Positions 10,800 through 24,742 of a stretch of DNA of 64,000 nt are shown in pieces. This DNA is from Paulownia fortunei (taxonomy: Eukaryota > Streptophyta > Magnoliopsida > Lamiales > Paulowniaceae): contig CM033113.1 in NCBI GenBank assembly GCA_019321725.1, positions 10,230,001-10,294,000 on the forward strand. The letters are read 5' to 3'. Numbering within the stretch: position 1 is the stretch's first letter; each line of letters opens with the position of its first letter. The notes beneath the pieces are model-generated. The model searched no databases. It saw nothing but the letters and a program-made list of their open reading frames with translations, and was not told where the DNA came from. Position numbers and translations under genes: made by a program.

Positions 10800-13700
10800 C
10801 TTACCTTCCACCGTCTTTTATGAACAAGATGCTTATTTATTTCATCCAACTTCAGAATTATTTCCCTGAAAGTAGGTCTCTTTGAGGGCTTCTCATTCCA
10901 ACAGTCCTCTATTAACCTGTTAAGAAGCCATTACATCTTGTTAAGATCCTAGTGCATAATGAGACGAAAGGACTATAAGTTCTTCTAATGATAAGGCCTT
11001 CATCAGATTAAGACAAGAAAACTCAGAATGTTTTATTGAGGGATGTCCAAGGAGATGCAGGCACAACTCAATAGAGGCTGGGAATGTGTAAACCAAGTAG
11101 GAGTTCTGATCTCTATTGGGATAGAATATAGAACGAGACAAATAACATGTTGGTAACCATGTGGCAGTTCTGAGGCCTCAACTTCTATCAATTCTAAATC
11201 CACATAATGCGCAGGTACATATTATTGGTTGAAATAGCATGGAGTTAACAACAAAATCTGAAATAGGTATTCAAATGTTATATTTGGAAAAAAAAATCTC
11301 TGGTCTCGAATTTCAATGATTCCCTAAGGTTTAGACATTTACAAATCAGAGGATTAATTACACTTACCAGCCCTCTGAAATAACTAAACTGACAACTGAT
11401 CCCCTTCCTCTTTAATTACAAAAATCTCCCCTCTAATTTTGTTCTATAAAGAACTCGAATGGAAGTCATGAATGATCATTTTGCCTTAAAGACTTAAAAA
11501 ATTAAAAAATGTCAAATTATCAATTAGTTAAATGACCATTATGCCCCAGGTGTCATGGTAATGTTTATATGTTTGGGAACAGGTATATTTGTAATGTTTC
11601 CCCCCAAAAAATTTCAAAATATCTTAATTGCAAGATGATAATTTTACCCCCAAATTATAAAGAGTGTTTGGATCTTAAAATTGAGCTCTTAGAATAAACT
11701 CAATCCCAATTTTTGTTTTTTCTACTTAATTTAAAGAGGTCATCATATAATACTCTATATCGTCTCTCTCCCTCCTCCCACCTGCAACGATCCCCTCCCC
11801 TCCATCTCTCCCTCCCACCTCCCTCCCCCTCACCACTATCACCGCCTTCTTCTCTCTTCCTCCTCGCTACTCATCCCATCCTCTCACTCTTTCCCTTCCC
11901 CCCTATCGTTGCCTTCCTCACTCTTGTTTCCATCGCATCCACCCACCCTCTCCTCTCTCTTTCTTCCTGCCTCCCTCCTGTCTCTCCCCTTTACTGCCCA
12001 CCCCATCATTTCTTCCTCCTTACTCACCGCCACTCCCTCCTTCCTCATGTTCGCCATTGACACCCTCAAGAAGAGAATAAAAAGTACTTATGGAAAAAGA
12101 AAAAACAATTGAGGGAAATGAAATATAAAAGAACAGAAAATATAAGAAAAAAACAAAAACGAAATAGAGAGAACTTTTATTGTATGTGAAGTTAAGTCTA
12201 ATTATCTTTCGAAGGCACCTCTCTTGTTTATATTCCAATCCTAGAACACTTGAAGAAATATTTGAACATGTTATTTTTCTTTGACAAATGCAAACATGTT
12301 AGCCTACCATATATTTAGAGGGCAAAAAAATAGTCACTAAATATTTATTTTTTGGCCTCAAATGATTTTTTTTTCCATATAACACTTATATTTTTGGAAT
12401 AGTATTTTATTACATTTTGCACCTTTTACATATATAATTATTATATTTACATCCCTCTAAGTTTCAAATCTTACCAAGGGTAATTTGGTCGACTAAATAT
12501 AATGGCAGTTGGGTCAAGGGCAAAATAAGAAGTTACCAAACTTATTTGTTGACATTTATCATTTTCTATCCAACAACCCTCACGGCAGGGAAAATTTGGT
12601 AAATGTGGCAAATTTAGATGGAGGTTGTTGTAACTATAAAAGAGGGAAGGAGGAATTAGTAACTTGGCTATTCCAAAGGACAGGTAAGTGTATTTTACTG
12701 TGAAGAAAAACATAATAACCATTTCTTCAATCATAGGAGATGAGAATGCAATCGTGTTAGATGGACTCTTCTTTTTAGACTCAAGTATTTCTATTGGCCA
12801 AGTCAGACACTCAAATAAAGGGTACGGCATTTGATCCTCAATTCTAAGCACAAGTTGGTGCACTTTGGACGACTCATTCAGGGTTTTTGACATGGATAAC
12901 ATTGAACTCCACGTGGACAAGGCAACTTATGATATGATCTTAACAAAGAGGCTAATGTATGCATTCCAAGATTGAACACTTTTTTTCATTGATATTCCTA
13001 CCTTAAGACCGATTCTGAAATGAGCATCGTTCTCCTGGGCCAAAACCCAAAGCTCCCTAACCTTTGTTTTGCAAGGATTTTAGCAGGTTAATTGGGCTAT
13101 TCAGCAAGGAGGATTAATATTTCCTTGGTGCTGGTTTTTGGTAAGCATCAAACAAAACTACCCAAGTTCTTGTAAGATAAACACTGATTACCCATTCTTT
13201 TTCTTAAGCAATTATACAATGAACTACTACACAACTGATCTTCAAAAAAATAATAAGCCACAGAAGACGTGCATTGGCAATAACTCAAAGGGGCTGAAGG
13301 GTCAGAAACATGACCACAAAGGAAAAATTAAAGAACTGACTCAAGGCAAGGTCAAGTTACCAGGTTCCTTGTGTATGATAAAACAGGGGAATTATCCAGT
13401 GCCAAAAACCCAGGGCTCTCTCCTTTAGAATTAATAATAAATTAAAGTTTGGGTGTGGGTCTGTCAAATCCAAATACTTCATTTTTTGGCATTTAAGAAT
13501 TAAAAATTATGCGATTAACTGAATCGTGTATCTTAGCAGTTGCTTCAAAACAGCTCATTCCAATACATAAGTTAATTTTCAAGTTTTAGTATCAAAGAAT
13601 GTTTGAGATCCGAACCTTAATCAGAAAATTACGAAGCAAACTAGAGAAATAGCATAAAATAAATAGATATGATATTTGCAAATGCAAAATATAAAACGCT

Positions 13701-16700
13701 CGAGTGGTCAGTAATTCAATCATGCATTGAAACTTGCTTATGTAGAAATTATAAGGAGAGAGCTTTAATCACCAGCCCGCATTCAAGATATTTCTTTCAA
13801 AAAACAATCCATATTAATAAACTTGTACATAACAAGAAAACTTCATTTTTAAAGTACTTGATAAATTTGATGGCCCAAATGCACAAATCTAATGCTTCAC
13901 AATTTACTATATCTTTTTCTGCCCTTATCATGCCCAAAACGAAGAGCAAGAAGCAGAGAAAAAAGCCACTATGCACCTTTCTGGTTCTTCTGACACTAAT
14001 AAAAGAACAAACTACCATTCCGTAAAATGATATAGTTGTCTTTACATGAACCCCACTATACCAATCATGTGATTTTCACATGAAATCAAATAATCCTATA
14101 TGGCATTTCTTTGTTAGCAGATTAATTAACAAACTTTAAGAATACATATATGAGAAAGTAAAAACTTCATAACTAAGGAGCGAAACAGAGTCACACTTTA
14201 AACTGGAATAGGCTTAAATTAATTTAACCAAATAAATTAATAAAATTATTCTAATTAGGCCTAATTTGATTAGGTGGCCTTTTACGGAACCAATTTTAAA
14301 AACTAGGGAATGTGAGGCTTACTGTCGCAGTCCATAAGCATAATGCTTCACTGGAGCTTCAAATGGAGGGCGCTCATTGGCAACATATGCTTTAGCAACT
14401 TCGATTTCTTTCCTTTTAGGAAATGGTGGACAACCTTCAATCATCTGTGAACAAAATAGAAAATCAAAATAGAATCAAGCCAAGACTGCTCATAGAGAGG
14501 CATTTTCATGCATGAAAAGTAACTGCAATCTGGAAAGTCATCTGTAATCTGGTAACAGACGAGGGAATTGAGGGAATCGGGGATGAGGAGAAGAAACTTT
14601 ATAATTTTAACATGGAGAAATTTTAGTGAGAATTGTATGAGCTGTTTTTGCCTTACAAATACCACAGATCTCATCTATTTTATTTGCAACAAATTACCTT
14701 ATACAGTTTGAACAATCTTCTACGATATATAGTTCATCAAAAAGGGTTTCTGAAAGGTATTTAAACAAGATTTGGTCAGTAATAACATAACAAAGATCAT
14801 TCTTTTCAGACATCCTCCAAGATTCTTATGTAGTTGTTTGAGCATATTTACTCCCAACTCTTGGAGAGATTACATTGGACCCCATTTTGCTTGCAGAAAG
14901 TGTAGCAAAGTGGAGGAAAGCTAGTTATTCTTTTTTTCTTTTCCTTTTCAAGCATTTAGAAGTGGGATCTATTTCCTCTGTGTTTTCCTAAGCAACAAAT
15001 TGAGAAATAGTTATTTTCAAAATCAACAAAAATATTTTATCCGTATTTTTAGCACACGAACACACCCAAAAAAAAATGCCAGACCTTTTCTTACCTTAAA
15101 TGAAAAACTCCTTTAATCATACCCATTACAAAGTTTATAATGATTAATTAATAAAATTGTTATATATGTGTTACCAACAAAATTCAGATATGAATCTAAT
15201 CAACTAATTTTTCTACAATTTTCTGAAAAATTTGGACAAACCAAACACGAACAAGAAAGTGACTTTCTGGACAACCAACCATAAACAGGAAATTCACTTT
15301 TCTTCCCTTTTCTTTCACTTTACCCAATCATTTCTGAGAAACACTTTCCAGCATAATTTCCCTGACAACCATACAAAGCACAATGGAACTTACTGGCGAA
15401 CTGTGGAAAGTTGCATAATAACAAAATCATGTGAGCGAGATTCCACTGTTTTCTTCACTCAAATATCAAATCATCTTTTTACAAAACATATGACTTCATA
15501 TCCTTATAAAGAAATTTACATGGAGATTTTCCTAACGCAAGGATATACCAACTTAAAAAAGCTGCCAACCTGTAACATATGTTGAGCTGTAAGCAACCTG
15601 CTCAAACATAATCATTAATTTTTATGGCAGTGATTGAAAAGCCGTTTCAAGCCGATACTGTATGGGGCAGCAGTTCAATATAATACAGTGCTTCATGCAA
15701 GGAATAAGAACCAAAATCAGAAAACCTGTATATCTGAATATACATGTGAAAATGATTAAAACCAATATGGTTGCACACGTATATGTCTATGTCGTGTATG
15801 CATACTAGCGAAATGCGTGAGCCATCTAAAATCATGTGCAAGAGAGAAGGAAGAAAGGTTATTCAAAAGCATTTACCTCCTGTAAAATCAATGCAAATGA
15901 AAACACGTCCACCTTAGTATCATACTCCTCATTTCTAAAAACTTCTGGAGCTACGTACCTCCCTGAGTTTGAAAATAAAGGTTATTTGCCATATTTTTAA
16001 TAGACTGTAGCACTTGATTGCTTTTAAGAGAATAGTCACACAAACATCTTCTGTATCGCGTTATTCCACGTTATTCAAGAAGTCTAAGACTTACCAGGAT
16101 CTAACAATATAACCCAGGAAGCAATAGCAAGTACAGGCCTTAGCACTATTATTTTAAGTGTATGTTGATAAAACGAAATTTTTCTACACTGAAAAAATTA
16201 ATATGGCGAAAATCAAGTCTGAAGAGCATCATCAAAGTTGTAAAATCAAAAGTTGCATCATACAGAAGTCAAATAGTCTAAACGTTGCTCTTCAACACAA
16301 ATTCCAAATTAAATATTTAGATATAATATACAGATCCCATACTTACAAGAAGTCTGTTGGCAAGAGATAGGCTTGTCTTCTTTAATTGTTTTAGCAACTT
16401 TCATCAGCTTGCTTAGCCCAAAGTCTGCAACTTTGAGATGACCAGAATCATCTCGCAATATGTTTCTGTCATTATTCTCATTCTATCAAAACAATTCCCA
16501 GATATTCTACAGACTATCTTTTAGCAATAAGCCAAATATAGAGTTACTTGGCTAAGAACCAATTAAATTGACACAGAGAAAAAGGGAACAAGAGAGTACA
16601 TACGAAGGTTCAAGATCTCGATGAATTATTGCTTCAGGCTTATGTTCATGCAAGTAGTTCATTCCTCTGCAATTAAAAAATATAAAAGATGAAGCTAGAT

Positions 16701-18272
16701 ACAGCAGTAAAAACACTTCCCACTTACTATAGAAGGCAACAAGATACCATTGGTCTTAAAAATTTCCCCAAAGTTAGAAACATGGGTTTCGCTTGCCAAC
16801 AATTGTATTTGTTCTCCTTTTCCTTTTCCTTTTCCTAAAATATATTATCTGATTCTGAATTGGTGGTGATACACTTGGTATAATGTAAAAATCCTTAAAA
16901 ATGCATTCAACCAGAAGAAGCAAATAATGAAAATATTGATACATAAACTAAGATGAACTTCTGTTACAAGTGGAAAATTTAGAACCTATAAAGAACTACA
17001 TGTGCCATAACTTAAGATGCACATTGCTTTCAACAGTTGGTGATCCATCACCTACTAATCAGAGCACATGATGCTAAATTTTGCAGGTAAGTTTAGCATA
17101 ACAGTCTAAAATCTAACCTTGCAATATCCAGGGCAAACTTGACAGCCATTGTCAGCTTCAAAGCACCTCTTCTTTTCAAGTAGGCACCAAAGTCTCCCTG
17201 CATAGAGAATTAAATCCATTATGATTTATGTAATAAGAATTGGCTACTCCAACAAAATTAACGACACTCTAAAGCTTAAAAGCACCTCAAAAGAGCTTAC
17301 CCATAAAAAAACAGGTTCAAATTAAATTTTTCTTTTGATAGGAAAAGACCAAGATGCTCAATGATATTTCTAAATTCACGCAGGCCAAACAAAAAATAAA
17401 TAAATAAATAAAACTATAAAAAATCATAACCATAAGGCTACAATATACAACATTAAAAGTTTAAAGAAAAATTTAGAGATACCTTTGGTAGATATTCAGT
17501 AACAATCATCATTGGAGTACTTTGTGTCACAGCACCAAGAAATTGAACAACATTTGGGTGGCGTATCTTCTGAAGTAGAGCAAGCTCATCCCTGAATGCC
17601 TTTCTGAAAATCAACAACCCACCAGTAAAATGAACAGATTCAGTGATCACAAGTACAAAGGAAGAAGTTATAGGATAAACAGAAGAAAATTTTATCTGCC
17701 ACATGTAAAGAACCCACACTTTCTCTTCGTCGATGAAAAATTCCTCACCAAGTTTCTTAACGGCAACCTGAATCCCACGCCATGAGGCAATGCAAAATGT
17801 TCCCTGTAGCACGTTGTGAAAACAAAAATAGAATAAAAAAGTAAATAAATTATAGTTAGCACCATCTTTCCACTTTAATCCTACACTCCTAGTAGCAATT
17901 TAAACTTACCATAAACTTCATAGTACTGGGGGTACTTCTACAGTATACTACATAATTATTGCATTCTATAATTCTGAAAACAAGATTTCATTGCAGGCAC
18001 TAACTAGTACTTTTCAACAATTTAAAGAAAGATTGAAAGATTCAGAGGAGAGCTCACATTGTGTCCATGCTGTTTGGAAAATCAAAGTGAAGATGTTACA
18101 GAAGGGTAACAAGTGAAGATGTTACCTTTGTTATTTCCACACTGTTACTAAAATCTAGCTCTCTTGGATCAATTTCATACTCAGGAACTTCACGAGCATT
18201 TTGGACATGCATGGGAGCCATCTAACACAAAGCATACAGAAAGATCTGATGATTACAGTATGCAACAGCACA

Positions 18273-18325
<53 letters not shown>

Positions 18326-19593
18326 AGAAGGAGGAACATCAGGCAGCAATCCATGCATGACAGGCATGTAACCCTTACCGGAGGTTTTGCGCCATGTGCC
18401 TCCAAAAGCTTAATCACGTCATTATTTTTGTAGTATATTGCATCTGCAAGAGGCTATTCAATTAAACTTTGTCATTACCATACCTATTAATAGCTCAATT
18501 AGAAGATTGACCATTTAAAATAACAGTAAACACTTGACAGATGATGCATAACAAGATGGATATATGTAGCATCGCATTTCATGAGATACTAGTGATACAT
18601 CTGTCTTACAATTTCCACCACTTGCCTTCCTAAATTTCTCCAACAAAAGAAGCTCTTCATAATTGAGCTCCCATTCATTTTGTTGTATAGAGAAAAAGTT
18701 GCAGATGTCTTTCTGCTGTGTAAACCAATTATTGATTCCCACCAAAAAAGACAAAGTAATCCAATTATTGAATGGCAATTTTTGTTGACGGAATGGCAGA
18801 AAACAAATAAATAAAATACAGATCATGTAAACTGGATGTTACGACAGCACCATTGCTCAATATCATTTTTAAGGGAGATGCTAAAATTTTCCTGCCCTAA
18901 TGTGGCAAACAGAAACTCACTAAATTTTAGCCATATTTCAAAATTCTGAAAAATTACATGGGCAACAAAAGCATTATTAGGATACTTGCCGATGCAACAA
19001 GTGCTATCCCACAGTATCCAGCCTAAGTTCACTTCCTTTCCAATGTTAACTGTTAAGCCAATTACACTGTCGGACATAATTAACTCAAACTGCTACAAAA
19101 TCACCATTTGAAACTCAATTATCTTTACATTTCCCTCCTCGCAGAAAACTAAATACTTAAAAAATGCAAGTAAAACATTACCAACAATTATCTCACATTG
19201 ACCGTGTATATATCAAACACAATATTCACCAATCACTACACTCTCTCCAATTACAGACGAGAGTACACATACCGTACTGCCCCAACGGTCCTCCACATCA
19301 ACTTCAGCGCCGCGGCGGAGGAGCAATTCAACAACGTCCGTCCGTCCCTGGCACGCGGCCACGTGTAAGGCGGTGCGGCCGTCAATATCTCTGAAATTGA
19401 CGGTGGTGCCGGAATCCAGCAGCTCCTGAATCCCCTCCAAATCGCCCTCGTTCGCCAAGTACATTAACCGGACGCCAGAATCCATAGCTTCCTCCAGAAT
19501 TCCCGAGGCGTCAGAGGCAAGAGCGATGTCGTTTTCAGGGGCTCCGGAGGACTGCCTGCCCAGTGTGAAACGCCGCTGCAGCTTTGTGTCCAT
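9973..19593 (-). CDS. ILK: integrin-linked kinase-like protein (ankyrin + Raf-like kinase domain), 12 exons
   Basis: Spliced minus-strand model, exons 5'-3': 19593-19273, 18453-18379, 18221-18126, 17803-17718, 17603-17483, 17197-17118, 16666-16604, 16465-16347, 15962-15877, 14444-14323, 10916-10805, 10068-9973. Total 1377 nt, 458 aa, all junctions GT-AG and in phase. Residues ~38-132 hold ankyrin repeats (TALHVAACQG, DVVELLL). The kinase domain follows: VAVKK with Lys180, alpha-C Glu199, HRDLEPSN (275-282), DFG (295-297), APE (325-327). The P-loop is degenerate and the catalytic-loop Lys of HRDxK is Glu279, as in plant ILKs (Raf-like MAPKKK group C). Arabidopsis ILK1 acts in immunity and ion and osmotic responses at the plasma membrane. 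The last exon (TKALKYLQKF...) matches the family tail. Intron 10 is 3.4 kb. Confidence 0.9.
10764..10795. repeat. (GA)n microsatellite
   Basis: About 16 perfect GA units, just inside intron 11 of the ILK gene. On the transcript strand it is a CT tract about 10 nt downstream of the exon 11 donor. Confidence 0.95.
11756..12050. repeat. ~300-bp polypyrimidine tract in ILK intron 10
   Basis: Almost uninterrupted C/T sequence (CTCCCTCC, TCCCACCT and similar words) on the plus strand, hence purine-rich in the ILK pre-mRNA. The long ORFs across it on both strands are low-complexity artefacts. Such tracts can adopt triplex (H-DNA) structure. Confidence 0.85.
18277..18324. repeat. (AG)n microsatellite
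   Basis: About 24 AG units in ILK intron 2 (between the exons at 18379 and 18221). Read on the transcript strand it is a CT tract about 55 nt upstream of the exon 3 acceptor, where it could act as an extended polypyrimidine tract. Confidence 0.95.
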
Positions 19594-19958
19594 AGAATAG
19601 AATAAAATCGGAGAATCTAGAGAGAGATGAGAGACAGAGGGGAAACGTAAAGAGGGTGGGTTGTTTGAAGGGAGAGGAGAATAAAAGAGTGGGGGAGGTG
19701 TCAGGTGTGTGCTAAGTGCTTGTAACAGAAGCCATTTGAGAGTTTGGGAAAGAAACGAGTGATGGACTAATAATTAAATATTTGAAAAGGTTAAAATTGC
19801 AATTCATGCCCTTGTACTTTTCCAAAGTAGAATTGGCGCCACTTTTGTCTTCTGTCTTTATGTTTTTGGACACATGGAGAAAAATAAATTAGTGATATAT
19901 TCTTTTATCAATTTTTAGTAATTTTGTTTTAGGCACAACATTAAATTGAAGCTAGCAC

Positions 19959-20496
19959 CAGATATGACAATGAGTTGATTAGGTTCCGAATTCAAAATCC
20001 AACCCATTAAAAATTTTAAGAACAAGGACCCCGATCTAAACTCGTTAGGTAGAGCTGTTAAATTGCTAGACGCATTTTATAATTAAAAAAATATTAAAAA
20101 TTATATTTTTAAAAATAATACTATTAAAATTCTTTTAAAAAATCTATTTTCTAAAAAAATCATATATATATAATAAGTTTTAAAATAAATAAAAAATTAA
20201 TTGGTCTGATTTGGGTTGGATCATAATACTATTAAAATTATTTTAAAAAATCTATCTTCTAAAAAATATCATATATATATATAATAAGTTTTAAAATAAA
20301 TAAAAAATTAATTGATCTGATTTGGGTCGGATTTGATTTAAAAATAGAGTAAGATTGATATGTAAATATTAAAAATTATTCCAAATAGGACAGATTTAGA
20401 TAAGGTTCAAATTGAATTTGAATTCATTATCTAAATTTATTCTAAATAGATGAATTTAGAATAAATTTAAATTAGACTCGAATTCATTATCATCTG
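19959..20496. mobile_element. probable hAT-type MITE
   Basis: The ends form degenerate terminal inverted repeats: CAGATATGACAATGAGTT on the left, and CAGATGATAATGAATTCG on the right when read on the minus strand. Both resemble the hAT-like consensus CAGGGATGACAATGGGT. No clear 8-bp target duplication was found (GCTAGCAC left, TGCCTTGT right). It lies upstream of the ILK 5' end and has no coding capacity. Confidence 0.45.
20116..20333. repeat. tandem duplication, 107-bp unit, inside the MITE
   Basis: ATAATACTATTAAAATT starts at 20116 and again at 20223. The two copies run in register through AATCTAT, TATATATATAATAAGTTTT and TTAATTGRTCTGATTTGGGT with only a few changes. Confidence 0.85.
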
Positions 20497-23379
20497 TGCC
20501 TTGTCATTGGAATAAATAACATATTTTGAAAATCCTCCACATAAAAATGAAGACATCATCACGCGTCCATTTTTGTTTGGTAAAGATTAAGAATGATTAC
20601 TTTGATTATAAGAAAAGATGATTGAAGGAAGAGTCACATGGGAATGTTAGATGCACTTATTAGAATTTAGACTTTCTAAATTTAATAGTGTTTGTGAGTA
20701 AATTATAATCAATTTCGAGCAATCCTTTGATTTTATTACTAATTAAGGTTTGAAGAATTAAAAAACATGATAGACAATTACTAAGAGATTTGTTGTTGAA
20801 TCAATAATGATTTAATAACTATTATTAAATAATCAAGTCAAGATGGATTATAACAAAGACCATTATTAGTAAGTGCAAAAAATAAGCAAATCACCCCTCA
20901 GTAAGTAGCGATCAATAGAAAATGCTTGGATTACAAATATGAGTGACGTGATTCGAATTTTTAAAAGATCTAATAAGATTGTACAGGAGTACCGACCTCT
21001 GTGTGTTGCTGCTCCTATATAAAACAGAACGAGTCGTATGTCCGATGTGAATTCGAATATGCAGTGAACACCACATGATTGGATTTATTTAAAACGTGTC
21101 CTTGGAGGTGTACATTCTTTCTAGGACTTAATCGGGATTCAAGTCTTGAATACTTGGATATAAAAAAAAAAAAAAAAAGCAAATCGGGGATTTGGAGTTA
21201 TATGTAGTTATTAAAAATAATATATGGTATTTGACATTTTATTGAAGTCATAATTATGTTGAAGTAAACTTTGCATGAAAATATACCTACTAATTTTCTA
21301 AATTTTATTTTTCAATTTCCTTGCAGAAAGATATGTTCAATGTCCCCTATATTTCAACAAATTAAAATGCAATTTTGAGATTTTCTTCTCCAATATGGAA
21401 TCTATTTGCCAGTTGGCATTTTTTATTAATTTTTCATTCACAAAATAGTTTTTGGTCTTTATTAGTAGCCAACTATGCACGAGGTAACATTTAAAGGAAC
21501 AAGATATTTATGCCTAAAGTTTGTGGTGTAAATTTGTGAGAACTTATTAAAACCTTGATACTATTTGTCCATTTTGCTAATAGTTTCATTTCTTAAATGT
21601 ATGTTTTAATTATGAGTAATTGATTGTATTTAATTAAAATAGGAAAAGATGATCAGCATAGCAATCTCGTTCGCTACGAATATAAGAGTTTGTCGTGACA
21701 TGTTCGAATTAATTTATAATTATACTTAATTAGTAACTATATGAATAATGTAATAGATCATTTTTTAAAAATAATATAATTACGGTCATTAGATACTAAT
21801 TAATAATTATCTGCATACATAAACCATAAGTAATGGTAAATAAGTGATTTTTTTTTTTTTTTTGTGAATATAAATGAGTGAACTTTTTCATGCATAGATA
21901 ACCTAGGATTGGAATGTCCAATTTTTCCTATGACCATTTGAATGCCCATTTTTATAGTATGAATTCAAACTATATAATGCTTTAGCTAATTTGTAACTTT
22001 ATTTTCTGACAATCTGAATATCCTAAAACTTTCATTTGTTGTGTTGTTTATTTTATTAAACTATTTTTCTGATAAATCAAAGGCTGATATTGAAATTGAA
22101 GGCGGGTAGTTTTCTTCAAGCTAGAAACATGTACTTGATTTCATGTGTCCACCTCAGTCTTTTAGCGCGTGAAATAAAAGCAATCTAGCCAAGTTAACTT
22201 TATTCTCTTGATCCGAATCCCTCTTTTGGACAAATGAAATTTCCATTATGCTTAACACTTTGAGTTCTAAGTGGAACCGAAAATAAATTAATAAATTCTT
22301 TAATTGAACTGATTGCTATCTTTCTATATAGTTATTTTTTGTTTGATAGTTGTACCCTATCTTTCCCATTTCCTTAAAAAATTAGATTGACAAACATTTA
22401 ATTTTGGATCTAAATATTAGTGGACGATTGATATATATGAATGATAGGAATGGATTGATGATAGGAATTAAATGATATGAGTATAATAATTCCTATAATT
22501 GATATGCATATAGAATGAAAAATGAATGAAATTATTATTTTTGTTTGATTTTAATCACATAATTGGTAATTAGAAATGAATGATAAAAATGAAATAAAGT
22601 AATTTTAAATATCAAATTATCCCTTAGTAAAAATATTGCACATGTATTTTTTATTTATTATGTTTGTCTATGTGATGTGTATTTATATATAAAAATATGC
22701 TTGTTACATATATACTAAATTATAAAAGTAATATTTTTATAATAATGATATAATATAAATAGTTTATGTTAATATATGTAAAATTAATAAATATATTTGA
22801 AATATTTAATTATTTGATAATTAAAATATAAATATTTATTTTTTTATTAATAATATTATTTTTTCATATATAGAAAGTTATAATTATATTATTTCTACAA
22901 AATATTTATTATTATTTTTAAAATAATAAAATAGGTCTAGCGGTCTAACATGATAGATCTCAAATTGGGGGCGGGATTGTGTTCAAGTTCATAAAAATCT
23001 TGATGAGTTTGGTCTTGATTTTATCCAATACTTTTATTATCTTTAAAAGATAATTTTGTCAAAGACAAATATATGTTTATTTCTAATTGATTGAAATTGT
23101 TAAACCCATCGAGATGAATGGAATGACTAATCCATATTTTTGGTAATTGGAATATCTGTGGGAATTAATATTTCTATTAACAAATTATACAAATCTTGTG
23201 AATCAGAATGGAATTGAGAATGCTCATTCCATTCCACTATGTTCCCTCATATCAATCATATTATTAAAAGTTTTGAGCAATGATTATTTCAAGGGATAAT
23301 TCTAACTTGCTTGCACAATACATAGAGGTCTCATAGATACTAATACCCACTAATGTGAATCGAATATATATCTTAATAA
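20497..23379. other. AT-rich intergenic DNA
   Basis: No gene, RNA gene or complete element recognised. The stretch 22430-23280 is especially AT-rich, with GAATGATAGGAATGGA-like words recurring near 22440, 22500, 22570, 23110 and 23210. These suggest a decayed MITE whose ends I could not fix. Confidence 0.5.
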
Positions 23380-24099
23380 TGCTGAAAATTCCAACAACAA
23401 TCAAGATATTTTAATTGAATGATTGTATATTAATCCGCATGAACCTTGTACTGAATTGATCTACAAAGTGTTGGGGAGTGTTCAACATAAACACTCCAAC
23501 ACTCAAGTTAGTAAGAATAACAAAAGCCTCAATCAATCAATCAAGAAATCTCCATATGTTGAATGTGCATATGTAAAAAATTTTAAAAATTATATATTGA
23601 ATCTCCTTTTATAGTAGTACATATGCAGTAGTAAAATTAGAAAATGATTTTATTACATTGTGGGGATAAAACCAATCTTAATGAATAGATAGAGCCAATG
23701 CCCTAAAATCTCGCATACTGATATAGAATGATTTTTTTTTTCCTTTCTAGAATTCTAGTAATAACAATTTGTCTATATTCATTCTTAGTCCGAATTTATC
23801 ACCTCAAACTATCCAACTCAAACATATTAGGTTGGGTATACCAACTCAGATATATAAAAATATTTAGAGCAGATTTGAACTACTCCACCTCGGATATATC
23901 TAAATCGATAGAACAGATCTATCAAAACATTATTAGGAATATCCAGCTCGGTTAAACCATTTATTCTTAACAAGCTAATCAACCTGTTATAACCCAATAG
24001 CTATCAAAACCCATAAGACCTGACAATCTTCCTAATACTCAGCTCAAATTTGGCCCAAATGGACCTATTAGGAATGTGGTCAAATTTCATGCCACATCA
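23380..24099 (-). repeat. LTR (3' LTR of the minus-strand element)
   Basis: Begins TGCTGAAAATTCCAACAACA and ends CATGCCACATCA on the plus strand, so it has TG...CA ends. It aligns along its length to 29597-30272 (shared words TCAATCAATCAAGAAATCTC, GAATCTCCTTTTATAGT, TTATCACCTCAAACTATC). The many differences between copies indicate an old insertion. Confidence 0.85.
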
Positions 24100-24114
24100 A
24101 CTAGTCCCCCTACT
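24100..24114 (-). other. polypurine tract next to the 3' LTR
   Basis: On the minus strand AGAGTAGGGGGACTAGT directly precedes the LTR start TGATGTGG. This purine-rich site is where plus-strand DNA synthesis primes, and it supports the minus orientation of the element. Confidence 0.6.
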
Positions 24115-24742
24115 CTATTTGAGTAGAGACTGATTTAATATAGAATCATTATATGAATATGAGTTGGAGTGCCTCTTCTGTAGCAACCTCTATTATCTAT
24201 CATTTTAGTATTAAATACGATATGCTTTGTAATTCATGCTTATTCTGATGCATGAAATCCCGCAATTAATTTAAATCTAAAAAAGGCAGCAATCGCTCCA
24301 ATTGCTAAGCTAAATCTATCCTTACACGTGTTCATCATCCACTACTTTATCTGTCTATTCACTAAATAAGTTGATCTGGTCCTTACATGTAGGGTAATTA
24401 TCGATGGTATCGATCAAAACATCCCTTCAACTTTATTTCAAATTATATAAAAGACTTCTCCTTCATCACCTCTATATTTTTTGCACTCCAATTTTCATAC
24501 AAAGAAAACCCTAGTTTTTTTTCAAAGAACTTCCAGGCACCCATCTCTAACTACTTATGATCTTTTTCTCTCAATTGTCTCTGTCGTCCGATTATTTCCT
24601 TCCATTAAATTGTACAAACTTGTACCTTTTCTTTTAGTTCTGCAGTTGAATCACCATCTTCCCTTTAAGTTTCCTCTGTATTCTGCATATTTTATTTTAT
24701 ATTTATTTGATACCCTAATATGTATTTTTCCAAGCTTCAACC

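Noticed and set aside
11713..12060. 115-codon ORF rich in Ser/Pro/Leu and its antisense partners
   Set aside because: An artefact of the C/T tract in ILK intron 10; it lies between exons of a well-supported minus-strand gene.
12471..12920. 149-codon minus-strand ORF
   Set aside because: It lies wholly inside ILK intron 10 with no recognisable motif and no splice context. It could be part of a decayed insertion, but I cannot support a gene.
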